NCBI GenBank assembly: GCA_937912045.1
Contig: CALDPI010000120.1
Span: 1-11,847 of the forward strand
Reading direction: 5' to 3'
Length of the DNA stretch: 11,847 nucleotides
Origin: an uncultured Clostridia bacterium
GTDB taxonomy: Bacteria > Bacillota > Clostridia > Oscillospirales > Acutalibacteraceae
This document shows, in pieces, positions 7,358-11,847 of this stretch. Position 1 is the first letter of the stretch. Every line of letters starts with the position of its first letter. The notes under the pieces are model-generated. The model was not told the DNA's origin, made no database searches, and worked only from the letters and a program-made list of their open reading frames with translations. A program made the position numbers and the translations under genes.

Positions 7358-8965
7358 TTATGATGCTGCAAGATGACGGTATGTAATTTCGTCATATAAA
7401 GAACCGATAAAGTTGATAAACTGCGTCCATAGGTTAAAGAACAAGAACATCAAGAACACAATTATCAGCATTCCGATAAGCGCACATACTATGCTTGCAA
7501 TATTCTTTTTAAAACCGTATTGATTCAGTTTGCCGTTAGAGATAAATATGAGTATCAAAGTCCAACCAGTGCCGATTGTCTGAAGTGCATAATAGAAAAA
7601 TGACTCATCGGCAGACATTACGTTTGAAAGTACAAGCGACAGGGCGGATACCGCAACCAACGGAATAAGTGAATAACACGTAACAACCCAAATCTCGCTG
7701 AATTTTCCTTTACCTTCCAAGAAAGTTGTTAATAACCACGTGGAAAGGCAGAAGAGCAGCACAACAGCAACGGTTGAGAAGAAAACAATCCACATATTAA
7801 AATCATCGGCTGAATCACTGTTGAAGATATATCCGTTGTAGTTATAATTCAAGCAAGAAACAAAGAAGTAAAGTGCGGCAATTATTGTGGCATATTTTAC
7901 GCTATATTTTTGGTTATAGCGAAGTTCCGCAAATCCGTCAAACGGGTGCAAAACGGTATAAAATACATAACCGAGCTTTCCGCCGTGCTCGAGCGATATT
8001 TTCTTTGTCTTTTTCCCTTTATTAACCTTTTTGTAAACAGCAAAACCTACAAAAATCAGAACGATAAAGAGAATAATCCAATAGAACGAGGCACGAATAA
8101 CCTCGGCACGAAACTTTTTAAAAGCAGAGGAATAATACTTTTTGTTATTACTGATTTTGTAATATTCCATTGCCTGCTTGTATTCACCGGAAGCCTCTGC
8201 AACCTTTCCAAGACCAACGTAGGCCATTTCATAGTTGCTGTCAATATCAAGAATTTGCTTCCAGATTTCACCTGCTTCATCGAAAAATGCCTTTCTGTGA
8301 AGCATTGTTGCCTCCTGCACGAGCGTGCCAAACTTTGTGGCATTCATTACAGTAATGCTGTTAGCATCACGGTCGAGCACTAAAAGTTCATCACCATTAT
8401 ACTCAATATCAACAGGTGTTACAAAAGTGCCGTCCTGCGTCATATTATTAGTTCCGTCCTTATAGGCAGCAGAGCCAAAAATATAGAGCAGTTCGCCGTC
8501 GGGCGAATACTGGAAAAGATGCTTATTGGCACCATCAAGGGCTGTTATGATGCTTTTATCGTCGACTGCAAGTGCAGTAAAAGAGGTTGCCGTCTTTGTG
8601 TTAACATCACCAAAGTGACCGGTATAACTTAAAACGTTTGTACCTGACGGATTGAGCTTACAGATGAGTTCTTCCTTACTATCACTCGAACCGCGAACGG
8701 TATATATAAAGCCGTTACCGTCATTTGTAACGTTAGAATATCCACCGGGAACATACTGGCTACTGGTTTCAATTTGCTCCTCAGTCATAAAATTACGCCA
8801 GAACATATTTGCCAGAACGCTCGCTGTAACGGTAACGTTTACGCTGCCGAAATAGTTGCGGAATTCACCGGTTGGGTCTAAAATCATAAGACCGCGGTAT
8901 TCCGTATCCAAAAGCACGTAAAGGCAGCCTGTTCTGTCAACGGTGACCTTCAGAATCTTCATCAT
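7358..8965 (-). CDS. NHL-repeat/YIP1-domain protein, C-terminal part (frameshifted gene)
   Basis: This is the downstream part of a gene whose 5' part is in another frame at 8937-9395. It holds the rest of an NHL-type beta-propeller, for example VTVDRTGCLYVLLDTEYRGL, the NGFIYTV segment and DELLVLDRDANSITVM. A TPR-like helical pair follows (EIWKQILDIDSNYEMAYVGL, then EYKQAMEYYKI). Next come a membrane helix (WIILFIVLIFVGFAVY), a basic loop, and a YIP1-like domain with about five membrane helices starting HPFDGFAELRY. So the propeller and helical repeat should be outside the cell and the C-terminus in the membrane. The ATG at 8965 is only the first Met near the join and has no ribosome site, so this part is probably not made independently. 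With one base removed near 8950, both parts fuse into about 679 residues. Its role is unknown; neighbours suggest sensing or scaffolding for glycan uptake. Confidence 0.75.
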   Translation of the reverse strand: MMKILKVTVDRTGCLYVLLDTEYRGLMILDPTGEFRNYFGSVNVTVTASVLANMFWRNFMTEEQIETSSQYVPGGYSNVTNDGNGFIYTVRGSSDSKEELICKLNPSGTNVLSYTGHFGDVNTKTATSFTALAVDDKSIITALDGANKHLFQYSPDGELLYIFGSAAYKDGTNNMTQDGTFVTPVDIEYNGDELLVLDRDANSITVMNATKFGTLVQEATMLHRKAFFDEAGEIWKQILDIDSNYEMAYVGLGKVAEASGEYKQAMEYYKISNNKKYYSSAFKKFRAEVIRASFYWIILFIVLIFVGFAVYKKVNKGKKTKKISLEHGGKLGYVFYTVLHPFDGFAELRYNQKYSVKYATIIAALYFFVSCLNYNYNGYIFNSDSADDFNMWIVFFSTVAVVLLFCLSTWLLTTFLEGKGKFSEIWVVTCYSLIPLVAVSALSLVLSNVMSADESFFYYALQTIGTGWTLILIFISNGKLNQYGFKKNIASIVCALIGMLIIVFLMFLFFNLWTQFINFIGSLYDEITYRHLAAS

Positions 8966-9395
8966 AGGGTGAAGTATATTCTTGCAGAACAGCACCAAAC
9001 ATATCGGTGCGGAAAATCTTTTCACCGCTGTGGTCAACAACAAGCAGTGTTGCACCATCAACACAAATACCAGTGAGCTCCTGTGTATCATAGGGTACGC
9101 CGTCTTTAGTGAATGTTATTGAACGCAAAAGGCTGTAATCAGAAGCCGATAAAACCAAAATTCTATGATTCCCCGAATCCAAAACATAAATACTGTCATT
9201 TGCAACAGCCATATCCTGCGGTTCAGAAAGTCCAAGCTGTGTTGTAATAACAGCGCTTGTCTCATAGGGCGCCGGAACGCGGGTTGGTTCATTATCTGAG
9301 GTATAAGTATAACTCTGACTGTTAGCGGCACTTGCGGTAAAGGGAGTCAATAGTAAAATTGAAACTAAAATGAATGAAAAAATTCTTTTTGTCAT
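8937..9395 (-). CDS. NHL-repeat/YIP1-domain protein, N-terminal part (frameshifted gene)
   Basis: This is the 5' part of the broken propeller/YIP1 gene. ATG at 9395 follows a strong AAGGGGGGA site and starts 11 bases after the permease stop. Residues 1-23 form a signal peptide (IFSFILVSILLLTPF core, cleavage near ASA/AN). Two propeller blades are visible: LSEPQDMAVANDSIYVLDSG with NHRILVL (about 56-82) and LTGICVDGATLLVVDHSG (about 107-124), the usual NHL pattern. Sensible sequence continues to about residue 149 (YDEDSE). It then runs into a short tail GHR and a stop, while the next blade (VTVDRTGCLYVL) continues in the neighbouring frame. The 152-residue product would be an incomplete propeller without membrane anchor. 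Either the gene is a pseudogene or the sequence has a one-base error. Confidence 0.75.
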   Translation of the reverse strand: MTKRIFSFILVSILLLTPFTASAANSQSYTYTSDNEPTRVPAPYETSAVITTQLGLSEPQDMAVANDSIYVLDSGNHRILVLSASDYSLLRSITFTKDGVPYDTQELTGICVDGATLLVVDHSGEKIFRTDMFGAVLQEYTSPYDEDSEGHR

Positions 9396-9406
9396 ACTGT
9401 CCCCCC

Positions 9407-10297
9407 TTACTCCTTAATACCTGAGTTCGCCATTGTTTCCATAACGTTGCTTTGAGCCAGTACGAAAACAAAAATCGGCGGAATCATCATTACAAGAGCC
9501 GCGGCAGAGCCAACACCTGCACGTGAAATACCTGCAGATGCAATTTGTGATATTGCAAGTGGCAAAGTTTTTAAAGGCTCGCTATATATAACATTACTCG
9601 GTGAAATATTCCACATGCTTTGGAACTGGAAGATAAGCATTGTGAAGAGAACGGGGCGAATGTTTGGTAAAACCAACTGATAAAAGATTTTAAATTCGCC
9701 CGCACCGTCGATTCTGCCTGCTTCAAGCATACTGTCGGGAATTGACACCAAATTACGAACGCAAAGAAAAACACCCATTGTGCTTGCAAGACTTGGAAAA
9801 ATCATTGCAGCATATGTGTCTATCATTCCAATCATAGCCATTAAAAGATACTGAACAAGGCCTGTTACCGAAGATGTGAACATAAGTGCAACGGTAATAA
9901 GTTCATTCATCCATTTCTGGCCGGGGAATTTGTGTTTGGCAAGCGGATATGCCGCAAGTGTTGCAATTAACAGATACAGTCCTGTTCCAGCAATCGAAAC
10001 AAAAGCACTGTTAAACAAATAACGCTCAAAGGATATCCACATATTTGAAATCAAATCGCCCATACCTTTGAAGTTATCTAAGGTTGGATTTTGAACAAAA
10101 AGACGCGGTGGGAAAAGGAAAATTTCTTCAAGCGGTTTGAAGGCGTTGGAAATAATATAAACCATCGGCAACGCCATAAAAGTACCGAAAATAGCTAAAA
10201 CAACAGCAAGAAAAATTGTTCCGAAAGCAGAGCGGTTAACACGCTTGCGAACGGCTTTATTTCTGATTTTTACAGAAGTATTATCAATCATTTGCAT
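9407..10297 (-). CDS. Carbohydrate ABC transporter permease, MalG type (first pair)
   Basis: This 296-residue inner-membrane permease has the normal length for the MalG-type family (COG0395-like). A basic cytoplasmic N-terminus (KIRNKAVRKRVNRSAFG) is followed by membrane segments near residues 26-50, 95-120, 132-157, 160-180, 214-230 and 262-281. The EAA loop that contacts the ATPase is at about 191-211 (LEAGRIDGAGEFKIFYQLVL, then Pro); the second Ala of EAA is Gly here, a common variant. The C-terminus ETMANSGIKE is family-typical. ATG at 10297 follows TAGGTGGG, which overlaps the stop codon of the upstream MalF-type gene, so the two are closely coupled and presumably form one heterodimer. 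By eye it is not closely similar to the MalG-type protein at 3141. Confidence 0.92.
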   Translation of the reverse strand: MQMIDNTSVKIRNKAVRKRVNRSAFGTIFLAVVLAIFGTFMALPMVYIISNAFKPLEEIFLFPPRLFVQNPTLDNFKGMGDLISNMWISFERYLFNSAFVSIAGTGLYLLIATLAAYPLAKHKFPGQKWMNELITVALMFTSSVTGLVQYLLMAMIGMIDTYAAMIFPSLASTMGVFLCVRNLVSIPDSMLEAGRIDGAGEFKIFYQLVLPNIRPVLFTMLIFQFQSMWNISPSNVIYSEPLKTLPLAISQIASAGISRAGVGSAAALVMMIPPIFVFVLAQSNVMETMANSGIKE

Positions 10298-10307
10298 ATT
10301 AACCCAC

Positions 10308-11147
10308 CTACCATTTCAAGAGACGGAAGATAAGCTTTTTGCTGAGATAAACCATTGCAAATAAAACAACAGCAATAGCACAAGCGTATCCCATTTCATA
10401 TCTCACGCTGCCGTAATCGCCCATGTGGTTAATGATGGTTATTGTTGAACCGGCAACACTGTTTGCGCCGCCTGTCAAAGCATCAGTAACAGCACCAACA
10501 GAGAAGGTGTTGGAAATCTGCATAACAGCACCAAACAGGAGCATTTCCTTCATATTTGGTATTGTAACATACCATAATTCTTCAAATCTGTTGCGGATAC
10601 CGTCAATAGCCGCAGCTTCATAAAGACCCTTATCAACAGACTGGAAACCTGCAATAAAGGCAAGGAAGCTGACACCCAAAGATGTCCAGAACTGAACTAA
10701 TATAACAACGAACATCGCAGTTGACGTGTCGTTAAGCCACAAAATCGGCTCTTTAATGATTCCCCACGAAAGCAGTACACCGTTTATGTAACCATAGGCA
10801 TCTCCGCTGAAGAGGAATGTCCAAATAAAATAAATATTACCTGAAATGGACGGTGCGTAAAATACAAGTGTCATAAACACACGCAAATATTTTGGCATTT
10901 CATTAATAAGCCAAGCCATAAAGAAAGCAACAAGATAGCTGACAGGGCCGTTAATCAGGGCTAAAACAAGCGTGTTTTTAAGCGCCAAGACAAATATTTC
11001 ATCATCAAGAATTAATCTTTTGTAGTTTTCAAGTCCTACAAAACTTGGCAGCTCAAGCATATTAAAATCTGTAAAGCTGAGCAAAATTGCAGCGATAATC
11101 GGAAGAACGGTGAAGAAAATGAAGAATGCAAAGATACTAAATGTCAT
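10308..11147 (-). CDS. Sugar ABC transporter permease, MalF/LplB type, 5' end lost at a breakpoint
   Basis: The C-terminal ~270 residues are clearly a MalF-type permease: first helix FFIFFTVLPIIAAILLSF, then TDFNMLELPSFVGLENYKRL, and EAA loop YEAAAIDGIRNRFEELWYVT with the Pro three residues on. The protein ends FRLLKW. The frame stays open upstream to an ATG at 11438, but that upstream part is antisense to a plus-strand GTPase gene and includes the complement of its His tract (read as MMVVMMS), so it is not permease sequence. The ATG at 11147 is only the first Met near the plausible boundary and has no ribosome site. The usual basic N-terminal tail is missing. The true start is therefore absent, and the gene as it stands is probably 5'-truncated or fused by misassembly. 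It is the partner of the MalG-type gene 10 bases downstream. Confidence 0.75.
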   Translation of the reverse strand: MTFSIFAFFIFFTVLPIIAAILLSFTDFNMLELPSFVGLENYKRLILDDEIFVLALKNTLVLALINGPVSYLVAFFMAWLINEMPKYLRVFMTLVFYAPSISGNIYFIWTFLFSGDAYGYINGVLLSWGIIKEPILWLNDTSTAMFVVILVQFWTSLGVSFLAFIAGFQSVDKGLYEAAAIDGIRNRFEELWYVTIPNMKEMLLFGAVMQISNTFSVGAVTDALTGGANSVAGSTITIINHMGDYGSVRYEMGYACAIAVVLFAMVYLSKKLIFRLLKW

Positions 11148-11170
11148 GTAAAAGAAAATCATAATGGACA
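11100..11170. other. Breakpoint: head-to-head join of two 5'-truncated genes
   Basis: Left of this interval the minus strand carries a typical first membrane helix of a sugar permease; right of it the plus strand carries the His-rich linker and C-terminal domain of a CobW GTPase. Neither gene has its beginning. Both frames are open through the interval, so the exact join cannot be placed. The permease side is certain up to about 11110 and the GTPase side from about 11165. No insertion sequence, inverted repeat or attachment site is visible at the join. Confidence 0.65.
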
Positions 11171-11468
11171 TCATCACCACCATCATGCAGATGATGTATT
11201 TACAAGCTGGGGCAAGGAAACTCCACATAAATTTGACCGCGCTCGCATCGAAGAAATCCTTAAGATTTTCTGTGACACAGAAGATTATGGAACCATCCTT
11301 CGTGCAAAAGGTATGGTAGAAGGTACAGATGGTACATGGATTTACTTTGACATGGTTCCTGGTGAATACGAACTTCGCGAAGGACAGCCTGATTATACAG
11401 GAAGACTTTGTGTAATCGGAACAGATATGGATGAGCACAAATTGTTAGAGTTATTTGAAATTGCATAA
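11151..11468 (+). pseudogene. CobW/G3E-family GTPase, C-terminal fragment with His-rich linker
   Basis: This plus-strand frame ends at TAA 11466-11468, directly followed by TAG. It reads HHHHHH (11169-11186), ADDVFTSWGKET, then ARIEEILKIF, ILRAKGMVEG, WIYFDMVPGEYEL and GRLCVIGTDMDEHKLLELF. That is the layout of the C-terminal CobW_C domain after the metal-binding His linker in CobW-like metallochaperone GTPases. The whole N-terminal GTPase domain (Walker A, GCxCC motif, NKxD) is absent because the sequence turns into an antisense permease upstream. The frame stays open further upstream through ECKDTKCHVKENHNG, part of which could still be linker, so the left coordinate is approximate. There is no start codon with a ribosome site, so this fragment should not be expressed on its own. 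It may be an intact gene elsewhere if the join is an assembly artefact. Confidence 0.75.
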
Positions 11469-11473
11469 TAGTC

Positions 11474-11479
11474 AGGAGG
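11474..11479 (+). promoter_or_regulatory. Ribosome-binding site of the second CobW-like gene
   Basis: This is a perfect AGGAGG seven bases before ATG at 11487, in the 18-base gap after the first GTPase. The short gap without promoter signals indicates the two GTPase genes belong to one transcript. Confidence 0.8.
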
Positions 11480-11486
11480 AACAACT

Positions 11487-11847
11487 ATGGCAGTTCAAGA
11501 AATACCGGTATATCTTTTTACCGGATTTATGGATAGTGGAAAGACGTCTTTGATACAGGAGACTTTATTTGAAAACAATTTCGGCGAAGGCGGAAAAGGT
11601 GTTATCATCATGTGTGAAGACGGAGACGTGGAATATGATGAGGCAAAACTAAAAACAGTAAATTTTTCATTGGTTACCATTGAGTCCGAAGAAGAATTTA
11701 CGGATGCCAAATTAAAGGAAATTAGTGACACATATAAGCCTGAGCAGGTATTTATCGAATATAATGGTACCTGGGGCATTGATAAAATCATGGAAGCAAA
11801 GCTTCCTAAGGGCTGGGTAATGGTACAGTCATTGGCTACGGTAGATT
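11487..11847 (+). CDS. CobW-like P-loop GTPase, N-terminal 120 residues (runs off right edge)
   Basis: This gene begins MAVQEIPVYLFTGFMDSGKT; residues 13-20 (GFMDSGKT) are the Walker A/P-loop of the CobW/G3E GTPase family. A strand VIIMCEDGD and a second one VFIEYNGTW (near residue 92) match the nucleotide-binding fold of a CobW-like subfamily I recall from Lachnospiraceae. The GCxCC metal motif that normally sits between these strands in CobW, YjiA or ZNG1 proteins is not present. The segment VNFSLVTIESEEEFT is in its place, so the protein may not bind metal in the usual way. It lies 18 bases after a first CobW-type gene in the same direction, pointing to a paired GTPase module, plausibly for metal delivery or cofactor insertion (inference). 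The start is well supported by its AGGAGG site. The C-terminal half is outside the window. Confidence 0.88.
   Translation, partial: MAVQEIPVYLFTGFMDSGKTSLIQETLFENNFGEGGKGVIIMCEDGDVEYDEAKLKTVNFSLVTIESEEEFTDAKLKEISDTYKPEQVFIEYNGTWGIDKIMEAKLPKGWVMVQSLATVD

Noticed and set aside
7910..8383. Plus-strand open frame of 157 codons
   Set aside because: It is antisense to the TPR/YIP1 coding region, has no ribosome site, and the minus-strand translation has recognisable domains.
8941..8965. Programmed ribosomal frameshift in the NHL/YIP1 gene
   Set aside because: No slippery heptamer, downstream pseudoknot or internal ribosome-binding site is apparent; a one-base indel is simpler.
11148..11438. N-terminal extension giving a 376-residue permease from ATG 11438
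   Set aside because: The extension is antisense to a convincing CobW C-terminal domain, includes the complement of a His tract, has no ribosome site and does not look like a permease N-terminus.

Overview
The window reads as accessory carbohydrate-related DNA from an uncultured anaerobic member of the Bacillota (class Clostridia, gut- or rumen-like). The reasons are moderate GC by eye (about 40%), strong G-rich ribosome-binding sites of the AAGGGG/AGGAGG type, tightly packed co-directional genes, LplB/MalF- and MalG-type sugar permeases, a DUF5696 protein and a YIP1-domain protein. The right end carries CobW-family GTPases of a type I associate with Lachnospiraceae. These assignments come from reading the sequence and from memory of the families; no database search was run.

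From about 11.1 kb leftwards to base 1, everything lies on the minus strand and looks like one operon. In transcription order it is: MalF-type permease (10308 to about 11147, 5' end lost), MalG-type permease (9407-10297), a secreted/membrane NHL beta-propeller plus YIP1 protein broken by a frameshift (7358-9395), a secreted DUF5696 protein with a glycoside-hydrolase-like layout (5046-7340, TTG start), a second MalF-type permease (4143-5033), a second MalG-type permease (3141-4130), and a very long secreted protein (1-3095, running off the left edge) built from four tandem modules of about 229 residues. Gaps between genes are only 9-45 bases and I see no internal promoter or terminator. The likely theme is uptake of an unknown glycan: two different permease heterodimers, a putative surface glycosidase, a membrane-tethered propeller protein and a repetitive binding protein. 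No solute-binding protein and no ABC ATPase is in the window. The ATPase may be a shared one encoded elsewhere, and a binding protein may lie outside the window.

At about 11100-11170 the sequence changes identity abruptly. To the right, the plus strand encodes the C-terminal part of a CobW/G3E GTPase (His-rich linker plus CobW_C-like domain, ending at 11468), then the start of a second CobW-like GTPase (11487 to the right edge). The minus-strand permease and the plus-strand GTPase both lose their 5' ends at this point, head to head. This is the mark of a rearrangement breakpoint or, quite possibly, a chimeric assembly join.

The points most worth checking are the unrecognised repeat module, the head-to-head truncation, the single-base frameshift near 8950, and the unusual transporter locus with two permease pairs.
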